A DNA stretch of 64,000 bases, from NCBI GenBank assembly GCA_004402895.1, contig SORT01000007.1, forward strand, positions 1 to 64,000. The letters run 5' to 3'. The translations under genes were made by a program, and so were the position numbers. Origin of the DNA: Fidelibacterota bacterium MT.SAG.3. Lineage in GTDB: Bacteria > Fidelibacterota > SORT01. Below the pieces are notes generated by a model that was not told the origin of the DNA, did not search any database, and worked only from the letters and a program-made list of their open reading frames with translations. Positions 49,538 to 60,459 of the stretch are shown piece after piece (position 1 is the first letter of the stretch; each line of letters begins with the position of its first letter).

Positions 49538-52372
49538 GTGGCAGCTAAGAAGATAATAGTACGCGGAGCGAAGGAACATAACCTTCAAAATATAAATATT
49601 GATATACCCAGGGAGAAGTTGGTTGTAATTACGGGGCTTTCCGGTTCAGGTAAATCCTCACTCGCTTTCGACACGATATACGCAGAAGGACAACGGCGGT
49701 ACGTCGAATCTCTATCATCATATGCGCGTCAATTTCTCGGGCTTATGGAGAAACCGGATGTGGAGTACATCGAGGGTCTTTCACCTGCTATTTCGATAGA
49801 ACAAAAAGGCACATCCAAGAATCCACGTTCCACAGTCGGTACGGTAACTGAAATCTATGACTATCTCCGGTTGCTGTTTGCGCGTATTGGGATTCCCTAT
49901 TGCTATAATTGCGGAAAACGGGTGGAGAAACAAACGGTTCAGCAAATTGTGGATGCAATCCTTCATCTTCCGGAAGGAAAGCGGATACATATTCTCTCTC
50001 CGATTGTCAGGGGTCGAAAAGGAGAATATCGGGAGTCATTGAAGGAGATTCAGAAAAAAGGATTTGTACGCGTTCGTATTGACGGAACTGTCGCCGATTT
50101 GGATAAGCTCCCGAAACTTGAGAAAAATAAAAAACATAATATAGAGATTGTTGTAGACAGGCTCGTAGTAAAGCCTGAGATAAAGGATCGACTGACAGAT
50201 TCGGTCGAGACGGCGTTGCACCTCAGTAACGGATTGATTTATATCGATGTTGTCGGAGGTGAAATGCAGACATTCAGTGAGCAATTTGCCTGTGTTGATT
50301 GCGAAATATCCTATGAGGAACTTACTCCGAGGATGTTTTCTTTCAATAGTCCGTATGGAGCGTGCCATCATTGTCATGGTCTTGGAACACAGATGGATAT
50401 CGATCCTGAAATGGTCATACCTGATAAATCAAAATCTCTCGCACAGGGCGCTATGGAGCCGATAGGCGGTCAACCGCGCGGTAATTGGTTCTCATCCATA
50501 CTGAAGAGCGTTGCCGCTGAATATGATTTTGATTTTGTTACTCCGTGGCGGGAGCTTTCCGAAGAGGCGCAGGAGATATTACTTTACGGCTCGGGGGATA
50601 GAGAGATAAACGTAAAATACGTTCACAGCAACGGAAAAGCCAAAGGAGAGTATCAGACAAAATTTGAGGGAGTTATACCTAATCTCAAGAGAAGGTATAA
50701 TCAAACAGGCTCTGCCGGTATCAGGCAGTGGATCGAAAAATTCATGTCCATTAAAGCATGTCCGATATGCCTTGGAAGTAAGCTGAAAAAAGAGAGCCTT
50801 GCAGTCAGGATAGGGGATTTGAATATACAGGACGTTACTTCGATGTCGATAAAAGACTCATACGATTTTATTCGTTCATTGAAGCTGGGTAAGACCGATA
50901 CAGAGATAGCAAACCAGATAATCGGAGAGGTCAAGGGACGGTTGAAGTTTCTTATCAATGTCGGGCTCGACTATCTCTCTCTCAACAGACGTTCAAGCAC
51001 TCTATCCGGCGGGGAATCGCAGAGAATTCGTCTCGCAACTCAGATCGGTTCTCAACTTATGGGCGTTTTATATATACTTGACGAGCCTTCGATCGGTCTT
51101 CATCAGCGGGATAATCTGCGACTTATCAATGCCTTGAAGAAACTCAGAGATATGGGGAATACGGTATTAGTGGTCGAACACGACCGGGAGATCATTGAAG
51201 CGGCTGATTGGGTGGTAGATATGGGACCAGGGGCGGGTAAGAACGGTGGGTTTGTGGTGGCAAAGGGAACACCCGCGTCTCTAAAGCGGTCCGCCAAGTC
51301 TATTACAGGAAAATATCTTTCGGGTAAAAAGAAGATAGTCATACCTAAAAAGAGACGTAAACACAACGGAAGAGTCCTTCATTTGAAGGGCGCAAGCGGG
51401 CATAATTTAAAAAAAATAGATATCATGATTCCGTTAGGGACCTTCACGGCGGTAACCGGTGTATCGGGTTCAGGCAAGAGCACATTGATAAATGAAACCC
51501 TCTATCCGGCGCTGATGAGGGAGATCTATTCGACAAAAGCTCATCCTCTCTCTCACACCTCGATTGAAGGGATGAAGTATGTAGATAAAGTGGTGGATAT
51601 TGATCAGTCTCCCATAGGAAGAACGCCACGCTCGAATCCCGCTACTTACACGGGCACATTTACATATATCAGAGATCTATTCAGCAACCTTCCTGAATCT
51701 AAAATTGCGGGATATAAACCGGGTCGCTTCAGTTTCAATGTAAAAGGAGGAAGGTGCGAGTCCTGTGAAGGTGACGGGGTAATAAAGATAGAAATGCATT
51801 TCTTATCCGATGTTTACGTTCAATGCGAAGTGTGTGAGGGAAAGCGCTACAACAGGGAAACGCTCGGAATTCGCTATAAAGGAATGAATATATCAGATAT
51901 TCTTGAAATGACGGTGAGCGATGCGCTTCAATTCTTTGATAAAATACCTCGAATTAAAAAGAGGCTTCAAACATTATATGACGTAGGACTAAGTTATATC
52001 CATCTTGGTCAGCAAGCTACGACCCTTTCCGGCGGAGAGGCTCAAAGAGTTAAGCTTGCCACAGAGTTAAGTAAATTAGACACCGGTAATACGATATATA
52101 TTCTTGATGAACCGACTACGGGATTGCACTTCGAAGATATTAAAATGCTTCTCAAAGTATTGAACCGACTTGTAGATCTTGGGAACACGGTTCTGATCAT
52201 AGAACACAATCTTGACGTCATCAAAGTTGCGGACTATCTGATCGATTTAGGACCTGAAGGGGGAGATGCCGGCGGAATGGTGGTAGCCTCCGGAACACCT
52301 GAAGAGGTTGCCAAGGTGAAAGGCTCTTATACGGGACAATTTTTGAAGGAAGTGTTGAATGGACGGACGTAA
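49538..52372 (+). CDS. uvrA: Excinuclease ABC subunit A
   Basis: UvrA is the damage-recognition ATPase of nucleotide excision repair and loads UvrB. The 944-residue protein has the complete layout: first Walker A GLSGSGKS (residues 33-40), the C-x2-C zinc module around CVDCEISY and CHHCHGLG, the first signature LSGGESQR with Walker [11 protein letters not shown], then the second Walker [10 protein letters not shown], second zinc finger CESCEGDG and [10 protein letters not shown], and second signature LSGGEAQR with [10 protein letters not shown]. The GTG start has GGAG about 4-5 bases upstream and a good promoter at 49483-49511. It is apparently monocistronic; split transketolase genes follow after 62 bases. 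Confidence 0.97.
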   Translation: MAAKKIIVRGAKEHNLQNINIDIPREKLVVITGLSGSGKSSLAFDTIYAEGQRRYVESLSSYARQFLGLMEKPDVEYIEGLSPAISIEQKGTSKNPRSTVGTVTEIYDYLRLLFARIGIPYCYNCGKRVEKQTVQQIVDAILHLPEGKRIHILSPIVRGRKGEYRESLKEIQKKGFVRVRIDGTVADLDKLPKLEKNKKHNIEIVVDRLVVKPEIKDRLTDSVETALHLSNGLIYIDVVGGEMQTFSEQFACVDCEISYEELTPRMFSFNSPYGACHHCHGLGTQMDIDPEMVIPDKSKSLAQGAMEPIGGQPRGNWFSSILKSVAAEYDFDFVTPWRELSEEAQEILLYGSGDREINVKYVHSNGKAKGEYQTKFEGVIPNLKRRYNQTGSAGIRQWIEKFMSIKACPICLGSKLKKESLAVRIGDLNIQDVTSMSIKDSYDFIRSLKLGKTDTEIANQIIGEVKGRLKFLINVGLDYLSLNRRSSTLSGGESQRIRLATQIGSQLMGVLYILDEPSIGLHQRDNLRLINALKKLRDMGNTVLVVEHDREIIEAADWVVDMGPGAGKNGGFVVAKGTPASLKRSAKSITGKYLSGKKKIVIPKKRRKHNGRVLHLKGASGHNLKKIDIMIPLGTFTAVTGVSGSGKSTLINETLYPALMREIYSTKAHPLSHTSIEGMKYVDKVVDIDQSPIGRTPRSNPATYTGTFTYIRDLFSNLPESKIAGYKPGRFSFNVKGGRCESCEGDGVIKIEMHFLSDVYVQCEVCEGKRYNRETLGIRYKGMNISDILEMTVSDALQFFDKIPRIKKRLQTLYDVGLSYIHLGQQATTLSGGEAQRVKLATELSKLDTGNTIYILDEPTTGLHFEDIKMLLKVLNRLVDLGNTVLIIEHNLDVIKVADYLIDLGPEGGDAGGMVVASGTPEEVAKVKGSYTGQFLKEVLNGRT

Positions 52373-52434
52373 AAATCACTTGGAATTGAGGCTATTATTT
52401 CTTATATTACAATAACTTATAGCAATTATTATTT

Positions 52435-53286
52435 ATGAATCCTCACCATTTTGATATAGATACTTTGACCTTTACAGCCAAAGAGATCAGAGGCGATATT
52501 CTACGTATGCTTGAAAAAGCAGGCTCGGGTCATCCGGGAGGATCACTCGGAATGGCTGACATTTTCACGGCGCTATATTTTAACATTCTCAATCATAGTC
52601 CCGAAGATCCTTTATGGTCGGAGAGGGATAGAGTCGTACTGTCGAATGGGCATATTTGTCCGGTACTTTATGCAACTTTGGCAAGATCGGGATATTTTGA
52701 TTTGGAGGAGTTGAAAACTCTGAGAGTGCTTGGTTCGCGCTTACAAGGGCATCCAAGCAGACTCGATCTTCCGGGTATTGAAACAAGTGCCGCATCATTG
52801 GGTCAAGGTCTTAGTATCTCTGTAGGCATGGCTCTGGCTGCTCGTTTGGATAAAGAGAAGCATAAGATATTCGCTTTACTAAGCGACGGTGAGTTACAGG
52901 AAGGCTCAAGCTGGGAAGCAGCCAATGCAGCAGCGAAATGGCAATTGGATAACCTGATAGCCGTTGTAGACAGGAACAACATCCAGATAGACGGAAATAC
53001 GGAGGATATTTTTCCGCTCGAACCGCTGAGGGATAAGTTCGAGGCATTCAATTGGATAGTATTAGAGATAAACGGAAACGACATGGAACAAATTCTTCAA
53101 GTGTTTGAAAGCGCTATAAAAATGAAAGGGCAGCCGGTTTGTATCATTGCGCATACTACGCCGGGAAAAGGTGTCTCCTTCATGGAGAATAAGTATGAGT
53201 GGCATGGTATTGCGCCGAGCAGAATAGAAATGATGGAGGGCTTGGCGGAGTTGAGGCTTGAAGAGGTTGCGTATGAAAGGAATTAG
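52435..53286 (+). CDS. Transketolase, N-terminal (thiamine-binding) subunit
   Basis: First half of a split transketolase (or related ThDP two-carbon transferase), 283 residues. It carries the ThDP pyrophosphate region: SGHPGGSLGMADIFTALYF (31-49), SNGHICP, and LSDGELQEGSSWEA with Asp151-Gly152-Glu153, closing with the Asn182 region DRNNIQIDG that completes the Mg/ThDP motif. The C-terminal subunit is encoded immediately downstream with a short overlap, so the heteromeric enzyme is made from one transcript. It serves the non-oxidative pentose phosphate pathway; a 1-deoxyxylulose-related role is less likely, as the motifs fit transketolase. Confidence 0.92.
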   Translation: MNPHHFDIDTLTFTAKEIRGDILRMLEKAGSGHPGGSLGMADIFTALYFNILNHSPEDPLWSERDRVVLSNGHICPVLYATLARSGYFDLEELKTLRVLGSRLQGHPSRLDLPGIETSAASLGQGLSISVGMALAARLDKEKHKIFALLSDGELQEGSSWEAANAAAKWQLDNLIAVVDRNNIQIDGNTEDIFPLEPLRDKFEAFNWIVLEINGNDMEQILQVFESAIKMKGQPVCIIAHTTPGKGVSFMENKYEWHGIAPSRIEMMEGLAELRLEEVAYERN

Positions 53287-54259
53287 GGCAGAGATGAAGT
53301 TAGCGCCCAATTTATTCAAGAATCCGGAGCTCAAAGCAACCAGGGCAGGATTTGGGTCCGCTATGACCGCTCTTGGAGAATCAGACGAAAATGTCGTCGC
53401 TCTCTGCGCCGATCTTTCGGGCAGCCTGAAGTTGGGAGATTTCATTAGTAAATGGCCTGACAGGTTTTTTCAGAGTGGTGTCGCCGAGCAAAATATGGTA
53501 AACATGGCAGTCGGATTGGCTCTTTCCGGGAAAATCCCGTTTGCTACAAGTTTCGGTGTTTTTATGCCGATGAGGACCTTAGATCAGATACGTATCTCTG
53601 TTTGTTACAATAATGCAAACGTTAAACTTGCCGCCTCGCATACAGGAATCACTGTCGGACCTGATGGCGCAACGCACCAAGTTTTGGAAGATATAGCAGT
53701 AATGCGTGTATTGCCCAAAATGAAGGTAATAGTTCCTGCAGATGCTGTTGAGACCGAGAAGGCTACGATAAGCGCGGCAAAGATAGACGGACCTGTTTAT
53801 CTACGCTTCGGAAGACAAAACGCCCCTGTATATACTACCAAAGATACTCCGTTTGAGATAGGCAAAATAAACAAATTGAGAGATGGAAAAGATGTGGCGA
53901 TAGTTGCATGCGGAGTTATGGTATATATATCCCTTCTTGCCGCGGAAGAATTGTCAAAGAACGGAATTGAGGCAAGTGTGCTGAACTGCCATACGATCAA
54001 ACCGATAGATTCCGAAGCATTGATAAAAGCCGCAAAAGAGTGTGGCGCGGTCGTAACTGCGGAAGAACATCAAAAAAGCGGCGGATTGGGCAGCGCGGTA
54101 GCAGAAGTTCTTGTGGAATCGGAGAGTGTTCCGATGGAGATAATAGGAATCGAAGACCGGTTTGGCGAATCAGGGGAATCGGACGAGTTGATGGAAAAAT
54201 ACGGTTTGACTTCGACAAATATCGTTAAGGCAGTTAAAAACGTTCTCAAGAGAAAATGA
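53273..54259 (+). CDS. Transketolase, C-terminal (pyrimidine-binding) subunit
   Basis: Second half of the split transketolase, about 328 residues. The pyrimidine domain contains [20 protein letters not shown] with the catalytic Glu that activates Th[19 protein letters not shown], and the [16 protein letters not shown] segment; the transketolase C-terminal domain follows from about residue 195 ([14 protein letters not shown]). The start is uncertain: ATG 53273 has AAGAGG 6 bases upstream and overlaps the first subunit by 14 bases, while ATG 53294 lies just past its stop codon with AGGG upstream. Its own stop overlaps the ruvB start (ATGA). Confidence 0.91.
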   Translation: MKGIRAEMKLAPNLFKNPELKATRAGFGSAMTALGESDENVVALCADLSGSLKLGDFISKWPDRFFQSGVAEQNMVNMAVGLALSGKIPFATSFGVFMPMRTLDQIRISVCYNNANVKLAASHTGITVGPDGATHQVLEDIAVMRVLPKMKVIVPADAVETEKATISAAKIDGPVYLRFGRQNAPVYTTKDTPFEIGKINKLRDGKDVAIVACGVMVYISLLAAEELSKNGIEASVLNCHTIKPIDSEALIKAAKECGAVVTAEEHQKSGGLGSAVAEVLVESESVPMEIIGIEDRFGESGESDELMEKYGLTSTNIVKAVKNVLKRK

Positions 54260-55299
54260 CAGAAAAAGAAAATTTAAGAGTTGATATTTCAAATCCCGGC
54301 GGGATCAAAGAAGAGCACGAACTTGAGATGTCATTACGTCCGCAGTTCTTCAATGATTTTATCGGGCAGGAGAAGGTTGTTGACAACCTGAAATTATATA
54401 TCAAGGCTGCTCTCGGAAGAAACGAACCGCTTGATCATGTGTTGTTATTCGGTCCCCCGGGGCTTGGAAAAACTACAGTCGCAAATATCATTGCGAAAGA
54501 GCTTGATGTGAATATTACCATGACATCAGGTCCCACACTTGATAAAGCGGGAGATCTCGCAGGAATTCTAACAAAATTATCTGAGCGGGACGTCTTGTTC
54601 ATAGATGAGGTGCACAGGTTGAGTTCAAATGTGGAAGAATATTTATATTCGGCTATGGAAGATTATCATATCGATATAATGATAGATAAGGGACCTAATG
54701 CGAGGAGTGTGCAGCTCAATCTTCCCGGATTCACATTGATAGGAGCAACCACAAGGGCAGGATTACTAACGTCGCCCTTGAGAGCGCGCTTCGGAGTAGT
54801 GGAACGGCTTGATTTTTATGAGATTGAAAATTTGCGGGATGTTATCAATCGTTCGGCGAAGATACTTCAAGTCGAGATCGAGGAAAAAGCATCTTGGGAA
54901 ATTGCAAGAAGATCCAGAGGCACTCCACGGATAGCCAACAGGTTATTAAGGAGAGTCAGGGATTTCGCGCAAGTGGATGGGTCGGGAGTCATTACTCTTG
55001 AATTGTCTAAAGGAGCATTGAAAAAACTCCAGGTTGACGAGATAGGGTTAGATGATATGGACAAAAGAATAATATCGACAATAATAGAAAAGTTCAATGG
55101 AGGTCCTGTCGGTTTAAGCAGCCTTGCTGTGGCAGTAGGTGAAGAAGGCAATACCATCGAAGAGGTTTATGAGCCTTTTCTGATCAAAGAAGGCTTTCTT
55201 CAGCGCACACAAAGAGGCAGGGAAGCAACAGACCATGCATATAAACATTTTGGTTTGGATAAGCCAGTGAAAAAGCAGGGAACATTATTTACAGATTAG
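54256..55299 (+). CDS. ruvB: Holliday junction branch migration ATPase RuvB
   Basis: Hexameric AAA+ motor that, with RuvA, drives Holliday junction branch migration. The 347-residue protein has Walker A GPPGLGKT (66-73), Walker B with IDEVH (116-120), sensor 1 and arginine-finger region [18 protein letters not shown], and the C-terminal winged helix with [15 protein letters not shown] and [15 protein letters not shown]. The ATG overlaps the transketolase stop codon by 4 bases. queA follows after 13 bases. ruvA and ruvC are not in the window, although ruvB-queA adjacency is a familiar arrangement in many genomes. Confidence 0.97.
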   Translation: MTEKENLRVDISNPGGIKEEHELEMSLRPQFFNDFIGQEKVVDNLKLYIKAALGRNEPLDHVLLFGPPGLGKTTVANIIAKELDVNITMTSGPTLDKAGDLAGILTKLSERDVLFIDEVHRLSSNVEEYLYSAMEDYHIDIMIDKGPNARSVQLNLPGFTLIGATTRAGLLTSPLRARFGVVERLDFYEIENLRDVINRSAKILQVEIEEKASWEIARRSRGTPRIANRLLRRVRDFAQVDGSGVITLELSKGALKKLQVDEIGLDDMDKRIISTIIEKFNGGPVGLSSLAVAVGEEGNTIEEVYEPFLIKEGFLQRTQRGREATDHAYKHFGLDKPVKKQGTLFTD

Positions 55300-55312
55300 G
55301 AGAAAGATAACT

Positions 55313-56350
55313 ATGGGGATGAGATTAGTAGAATTCCAATATAATTTGCCGGAGAGATTTATTGCGCAAAAACCTCTTAAAAGGAGAGACGCATCTAAAT
55401 TGATGGTTCTTCATAAGGATACGGGGAAAATTGAGCATAGAAAATTTACAAATATAGTGGACTACCTGGACAAAGATGATACTTTAGTCATAAATGAGAC
55501 AAAAGTATTTCCTGCGAGAGTACAGGCGATAAAAGAAAAAACGAATGCCAAAGTAGAACTTTTCTTGCTAAGAGAATTAGAGAGCAACATGTGGGAAGTA
55601 TTGGTAAAGCCCGCTCGTAAAGTGAGAATAGGAAACAAATTGAAAATTACCAGAGATGTATCTTGTGATGTCATCGATAATACTATATCGGGCGGCAGAG
55701 TCGTACGATTTTCTTGTAACGGTGATGATGTATATAAGATAATAGACAAGGTCGGCGCGGCTCCCCTACCTCCATACATCAAACGTAAAGCAACCGCTAC
55801 AGATAAAAAACGCTATCAGACGGTCTATGCGCGGCATACCGGAGCAGTTGCGGCTCCGACGGCCGGGTTACACTTTACAAAACCGCTATTAGAAAAAATT
55901 AAGAAGAAGGGCGTAAATGTTGTCCCAATTGTTCTTAACGTCGGTCTTGGAACCTTCAAACCGGTTCAAGTCGAAGACCTGTCAAGGCACAGAATGGACT
56001 CGGAATATTTTGAAATACCGATAAGCGCAGCAGACATAGTTAATAAAACGATGGAAGACGGTAAGAAGATAATGGGAGTCGGAACAACATCAGCCAGAGC
56101 TATGGAATCGGTATTTATTACTGAGAATAGAATTAATCCCGGTATGGGCTGGACGGATAAATTCATTTTTCCGCCGTATGATTTTAAAGTTATAAACAAA
56201 TTGATAACGAACTTTCATATGCCCGGGTCTACCTTACTGATGCTTGTCTCCGCCTTTGCTACAAGAGATATGATATTTCACGCTTACGAAGTAGCTAAAA
56301 GGCATAAGTATCGCTTCTATAGTTACGGCGATGCGATGTTGATCCTTTAG
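55313..56350 (+). CDS. queA: S-adenosylmethionine:tRNA ribosyltransferase-isomerase
   Basis: QueA transfers and rearranges the ribosyl group of SAM onto preQ1 in tRNA, making epoxyqueuosine. The 345-residue length is standard. Motifs include RFIAQKPLKRRDASKLMV (16-33), NETKVFPAR, the conserved block AAPTAGLHFTKPLLEKIKKK, NVGLGTFKPV and the C-terminal ITNFHMPGSTLLMLVSAFA. The first ATG gives MGMRLVEF; the ATG two codons later is equally possible. AGGAGAAAG lies upstream. It complements queD at the start of the window and is followed 9 bases later by ispD. Confidence 0.96.
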   Translation: MGMRLVEFQYNLPERFIAQKPLKRRDASKLMVLHKDTGKIEHRKFTNIVDYLDKDDTLVINETKVFPARVQAIKEKTNAKVELFLLRELESNMWEVLVKPARKVRIGNKLKITRDVSCDVIDNTISGGRVVRFSCNGDDVYKIIDKVGAAPLPPYIKRKATATDKKRYQTVYARHTGAVAAPTAGLHFTKPLLEKIKKKGVNVVPIVLNVGLGTFKPVQVEDLSRHRMDSEYFEIPISAADIVNKTMEDGKKIMGVGTTSARAMESVFITENRINPGMGWTDKFIFPPYDFKVINKLITNFHMPGSTLLMLVSAFATRDMIFHAYEVAKRHKYRFYSYGDAMLIL

Positions 56351-56359
56351 GTTGAAACA

Positions 56360-57052
56360 GTGTCGGTCTCTGCCGTAATCGTAGCTGCGGGCAATTCTAA
56401 AAGAATGAACGACGGGGTAGATAAGCTTGCAGTCGAGCTAAGCGGTAAACCGTTACTTGCTTGGACGATCTCCCGGTTTGAATCTACAGAAATTATCGAC
56501 GAGATAATCGTAGTGACGAGAGAGGATGAGGTCGAAAAAGTAAAAGAAATGACAAAATCGGAAGGGTTCCGGAAAGTCAGCTCGATCGTAAAGGGCGGAG
56601 CATTTCGTCAGGAATCAACACAGAATGGATTGAATGCAACTTCCAACGATTCAACAGTAGTGTTAGTTCACGACGGTGCAAGACCTTTAGTTAGAACTTC
56701 AGATATAAAGAGAATTGTGGAAAGCGCAGAAGAAAACGGAGCTGCGCTGTTGGCTCTGCCGAGTAAGGAGAGTGTCAAAGAAGTTCAAGACGGGAGAGTC
56801 ACGAAAACTCTACCGCGAGAATCGATTTGGCTTGCGCAGACACCTCAAGGATTCAGAAAAGAGCTGTTGCAAAAAGCTCTTTCGGCCGCTGAAAAAGAAG
56901 GATATATCGGAACCGATGAAGCTTCATTAGTGGAGAGAATTGGAGAAGAGGTAGCGGTTATCGAGGGTCATAGTAGCAATATCAAGGTAACTATCAGTTC
57001 AGATATTGGAATAGTGCGATCGTTACTCGAGGGAGAAGAAGAGAGTGCTTAG
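56360..57052 (+). CDS. ispD: 2-C-methyl-D-erythritol 4-phosphate cytidylyltransferase
   Basis: Third enzyme of the MEP isoprenoid pathway: CTP plus MEP to CDP-ME. The 230-residue protein has the CTP-binding AAGNSKRMN loop (Lys14, Arg15), Lys22 in VDKLAV, FRQESTQNGL, VHDGARPLV and PRESIWLAQTPQGF, and the terminal GHSSNIKVTISSDI motif. It begins with GTG 9 bases after queA and its 3' end overlaps ispF by 8 bases. ispF follows and ispE is four genes on, so three MEP genes are clustered. The cytidylyltransferase and MocA-like gene at 4645 share only the general fold. Confidence 0.95.
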   Translation: MSVSAVIVAAGNSKRMNDGVDKLAVELSGKPLLAWTISRFESTEIIDEIIVVTREDEVEKVKEMTKSEGFRKVSSIVKGGAFRQESTQNGLNATSNDSTVVLVHDGARPLVRTSDIKRIVESAEENGAALLALPSKESVKEVQDGRVTKTLPRESIWLAQTPQGFRKELLQKALSAAEKEGYIGTDEASLVERIGEEVAVIEGHSSNIKVTISSDIGIVRSLLEGEEESA

Positions 57053-57530
57053 AGTCGGAATAGGTTATGATGTGCATCCGCTTGAAGAGGGTATTCCATT
57101 AATATTAGGCGGTGTGAAAATTCAGTACCCGCTTGGTTTAAGAGGTCATTCGGACGCAGATGTGATATGTCATTCGATCATCGATGCCCTTTTAGGCGCG
57201 GCGAATATCGGAGACATAGGAGAGCATTTTCCCGATACGGATGAGCGATATAAGGGTATTTCATCACTCAAACTTCTCAGTGAATCTGTACTCCTTCTCA
57301 AAGAGAATAGCTGGGAAGTCGTGAATATAGATGTTTCGGTGGTCGCAGAGGAACCGAAAATAAATCCGTATAAGAAAGAGATGATAGAAAATATCTCTAA
57401 TGCCATGAATTGCGATGCAAATTCCGTTTCCATTAAGGCAACCACGAATGAAAAATTGGGTCCAATCGGCAGAGGTGAAGGAATTGCCGCCTTTTCTGTG
57501 GCGATGTTAACAGAGATCGAGAAAAAATAA
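57045..57530 (+). CDS. ispF: 2-C-methyl-D-erythritol 2,4-cyclodiphosphate synthase
   Basis: Fifth MEP-pathway enzyme, cyclising CDP-ME 2-phosphate with loss of CMP. The 161-residue length is normal. The metal ligands Asp9, His11 and His43 are in GYDVHPL and SDADVICHS; the family signature GHSDADV and GDIGEHFPDTD follow, and KATTNEKLGPIGRGEGIA is at the C-terminus. The GTG start lies within the last codons of ispD (8-base overlap), giving translational coupling. Its stop codon overlaps the DedA start by one base. Confidence 0.96.
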   Translation: MLRVGIGYDVHPLEEGIPLILGGVKIQYPLGLRGHSDADVICHSIIDALLGAANIGDIGEHFPDTDERYKGISSLKLLSESVLLLKENSWEVVNIDVSVVAEEPKINPYKKEMIENISNAMNCDANSVSIKATTNEKLGPIGRGEGIAAFSVAMLTEIEKK

Positions 57531-58153
57531 TGTTCGAAGAATTTATCAACAGTGTCGGCGAAATGGATACGGCTTGGCTTTACGGAATGCTTCTGTTGGC
57601 TGCCTATATGGAAAATGTAATTCCTCCAATCCCCGGAGACAGTGTGGTAATATTCGGCGCATATTTAGTTGGATTGGGTAAAATCGAATTCTTCCCGAGT
57701 CTAATGATCACTACCGTTGGAAGCGTAGCGGGTTTTATGACCTTTTACGTTATCGGCAGATATGGCGGGCGGGAATATTTTAAAGCAAAAAATTTTAAAT
57801 GGTTTGATGCGGGCAGAATGAACAAGGTTGAGGGTTGGATTCAGAAAAGAGGGCTTTTGATCATCCTTGCGAACCGGTTCCTTGCAGGAACGAGGTCGGT
57901 TATTTCGATCTTTGCGGGTTTTGCACGATTAGGCTGGCTGAAGGTTACCGTGTTGGCATTTATATCAAGTCTTGTATGGAATGGAATTCTCATAACTGCA
58001 GGATACTATGCCGGTAAAAATTGGAAATACGTAGAGAGTCTTGTTGAAAATTACAGCATAATTATTTCGGTGCTGATTGTATTGACAATAGTTGTTGGAT
58101 TAGTGCTGTATAAGAGAAGAAACAACACTGTTCAAACATCTGGGGGAAGCTGA
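57530..58153 (+). CDS. DedA family membrane protein
   Basis: A 207-residue inner-membrane protein of the DedA/VTT family, now linked to undecaprenyl-phosphate or phospholipid flipping. Family elements are ENVIPPIPGDSVVIFGAYLV (24-43), the re-entrant loop, RFLAGTRSVISIFAGFARL with the conserved Arg and GxxR motif, and FISSLVWNGILITAGYYAGK. A final helix and a short basic tail complete it. The start overlaps ispF by one base (TAATG) and gltX begins 2 bases after its stop. Polyprenyl carrier recycling would fit its place between isoprenoid genes, but only by inference. Confidence 0.93.
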   Translation: MFEEFINSVGEMDTAWLYGMLLLAAYMENVIPPIPGDSVVIFGAYLVGLGKIEFFPSLMITTVGSVAGFMTFYVIGRYGGREYFKAKNFKWFDAGRMNKVEGWIQKRGLLIILANRFLAGTRSVISIFAGFARLGWLKVTVLAFISSLVWNGILITAGYYAGKNWKYVESLVENYSIIISVLIVLTIVVGLVLYKRRNNTVQTSGGS

Positions 58154-58155
58154 TC

Positions 58156-59592
58156 TTGCCCGGAGTAAGAGTGAGATTTGCCCCGAGTCCGACCGGTAAT
58201 CTACACGCCGGGAACGTCCGTACGGCGCTGTTGAACTGGATATTCGCAAAACAGCAGAACGGAGTATTGATCCTCAGGATAGAAGATACCGACCAGGTCA
58301 GGCATGTGATCGGTTCAGAGGAGGGGATAGCAACAGATCTGAATTGGCTGGGAATCGAATGGAGCGAAGGTCCTGATGTCGGGGGGGAATTCGGGCCTTA
58401 TCGCCAATCGGATAGGTTAAAGATTCACGAAGAATACGCAGAGCGTTTATTAAGGGAAGGCAGCGCTTACAAGTGTTATTGCAGTGAGGAAGAGCTGCAA
58501 ATGGAGCGTGAGAAAGCTTTGGCAAACAGATTGCCTCCAAGATATAACGGTAAGTGTAGAGACCTTTCTGCCGAAGAAGAGAAGAAAAAGATCTCAGAGG
58601 AAATCAAACCGGTTTTACGATTCAAAGTCAGAGAAGGAGAAGTTAGTTTTGTTGATCTTATTAAAGGGGAGATCAGTTGGAAATTAGATAATATCGGAGA
58701 TTTTGTAATTCTGAGATCAAATGGAATGCCGTCATATAATTTCGCGGTAGTGATAGATGATGCGCTGATGAAGATCAGCCATGTTATAAGAGGTGAAGGG
58801 CACGTATCAAATACTCCGAGACAACTTTTAATTTATGAAGCGCTGGGTTTTAAGATTCCGAAGTTTGCGCATACTCCAACGATATTGAATAAAGAGAAGA
58901 AAACATTGTCCAAGAGACATGGAGCTCTTTCGATAAAGCGATATCGTGAAGAGGGTTATATTCCGGATGCTCTTGTCAACTACCTAAGTTTACTTTCATG
59001 GTCGTCAGAGAGCGGAGATGATATACTCAGTAGGGAGAGGATAGTAGATGAATTCAGTTTTAGCCGCATGTCCTCATCATCAGCCGTCTTCGACGATGAC
59101 AAACTCTTATGGATGAACGGTCAATATATACGAGCATTAAAAAGCGAAGATCTGCTGAATTTGTCGCTCCCGATTCTTGAGAATTCCGGATACACGACAC
59201 AAAACTTAGAGTCTACTGCGAAGATATTGGAAGCCGTGAAGGGAAACTTAACCAAAATGTCGGACCTTCCGCAATATGTCGAGCTTTTTTATAAATCGGA
59301 AGTCGAACCGGATGGAGCCGCCGAAAGGGAACTGATAGAGAAAGAAGAGTCAAAGCAAGTTTTTAACAACTTTATCAATGGCGTTGAAAAGTACAATGAG
59401 ATCAGCGCAGATGATTTCAAAGAGATAATGAAGCAAGTTCAAAATGATACGGGAATTAAGGGTAAAAACCTCTGGATGCCCGTAAGAATAGCGCTGACGG
59501 GTCAGAGTCATGGTCCTGAACTACCGATGTTAATAGAGTTTTTCGGAAAAGAGGAAGTAGTCAGCCGGATAAAAAAAGTGATGGGCAGCTGA
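58156..59592 (+). CDS. gltX: Glutamate--tRNA ligase
   Basis: Class I aminoacyl-tRNA synthetase charging tRNA-Glu, and tRNA-Gln as well if the organism uses GatCAB; no glutaminyl-tRNA synthetase is in the window. The 478 residues are typical. The HIGH-type motif reads NLHAGNVR in FAPSPTGNLHAGNVRTALLN, and the KMSKS-type loop is KTLSKRHG. Other marks are RIEDTDQVR, RFKVREGEVSFVDLIKG, FAVVIDDALMKISHVIRGE and the GlxRS helical anticodon-binding domain from about residue 330. The TTG start has GGGGG upstream. The ispE ATG overlaps its TGA by one base. Confidence 0.96.
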   Translation: MPGVRVRFAPSPTGNLHAGNVRTALLNWIFAKQQNGVLILRIEDTDQVRHVIGSEEGIATDLNWLGIEWSEGPDVGGEFGPYRQSDRLKIHEEYAERLLREGSAYKCYCSEEELQMEREKALANRLPPRYNGKCRDLSAEEEKKKISEEIKPVLRFKVREGEVSFVDLIKGEISWKLDNIGDFVILRSNGMPSYNFAVVIDDALMKISHVIRGEGHVSNTPRQLLIYEALGFKIPKFAHTPTILNKEKKTLSKRHGALSIKRYREEGYIPDALVNYLSLLSWSSESGDDILSRERIVDEFSFSRMSSSSAVFDDDKLLWMNGQYIRALKSEDLLNLSLPILENSGYTTQNLESTAKILEAVKGNLTKMSDLPQYVELFYKSEVEPDGAAERELIEKEESKQVFNNFINGVEKYNEISADDFKEIMKQVQNDTGIKGKNLWMPVRIALTGQSHGPELPMLIEFFGKEEVVSRIKKVMGS

Positions 59593-60455
59593 TGCAAAGA
59601 GTCAGCTTGAAAGCTTACGCCAAAGTGAACATAGGTCTGCGAATTGACGGCAGAAGGAATGACGGCTACCATACGTTGAAAACTCTTTTTCAGACCATCA
59701 GTATTCACGATAACCTGATTTTGGAATTACAAGATGAACAGGGAATCGGTTTTTACACGACCGGTTTAAAGGTTCCAACAGGTGAAGATAATATTTGTGT
59801 CAAAGCCGCGCAGAAAGTATTAGAGCGTGAAAACCGGAAGAGCGGCATAAATATCAGACTCGAAAAATATATATCGGTGGGTTCCGGTCTCGGTGGAGGC
59901 AGCAGCGATGCGGCAGCAGTGATTCGCGGGTTAAATAAATTACTGAAACTCGATCTCGATAACTCTGAAATGGAAGCTGTCGCACTCGAATTAGGCGCGG
60001 ACATCCCCTTTTTCATTCGAGGAGGTTGTCAATATGCAGAAGGAATAGGAGAGCTCTTGAGTCCCGGAGAAATTGAGGACAATTTCATAGTACTATTGGT
60101 GATTCCTGACATCAGTATTACCACAAGCTGGGCATATAAAAATCTTGACTATTTAAGCTTGACAAGCGATACGGAAGACGTTAATTTAGCCCGTTTCCCA
60201 CGTAATGGGGAAACAAATAAGAGAAGATATTTCAGGAATGATTTCGAAAATTTAGTGTTTTCGGAATACCCTGAAATAGGAGAAATAAAAAGACAAATAT
60301 CGGAATCCGGAGCTGTTTACGCTTCACTTTCAGGCAGCGGTTCGGGGGTGTTTGGGCTTTATGATTCAAAGGATGAGGCGGAGAACGGAAAAGAAAAGCT
60401 TGGTAAAGATTACGATAGTTATATTTTGAAACTAATTCCGGGGTTCAAGGATTGA
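59592..60455 (+). CDS. ispE: 4-(cytidine 5'-diphospho)-2-C-methyl-D-erythritol kinase
   Basis: GHMP kinase phosphorylating CDP-ME in the MEP pathway. The 287-residue protein has catalytic Lys11 (YAKVNIGL) and Asp137 (GADIPFFIRGG), and the glycine-rich ATP loop VGSGLGGGSSDAA (96-108). The C-terminal motif SLSGSGSGVFGL is also present. Start and stop are fixed by a one-base overlap with gltX and the tRNA gene 4 bases downstream. ispE followed by tRNA-Gln, prs, rplY and pth is an order known from other bacteria. Confidence 0.95.
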   Translation: MQRVSLKAYAKVNIGLRIDGRRNDGYHTLKTLFQTISIHDNLILELQDEQGIGFYTTGLKVPTGEDNICVKAAQKVLERENRKSGINIRLEKYISVGSGLGGGSSDAAAVIRGLNKLLKLDLDNSEMEAVALELGADIPFFIRGGCQYAEGIGELLSPGEIEDNFIVLLVIPDISITTSWAYKNLDYLSLTSDTEDVNLARFPRNGETNKRRYFRNDFENLVFSEYPEIGEIKRQISESGAVYASLSGSGSGVFGLYDSKDEAENGKEKLGKDYDSYILKLIPGFKD

Positions 60456-60459
60456 AATT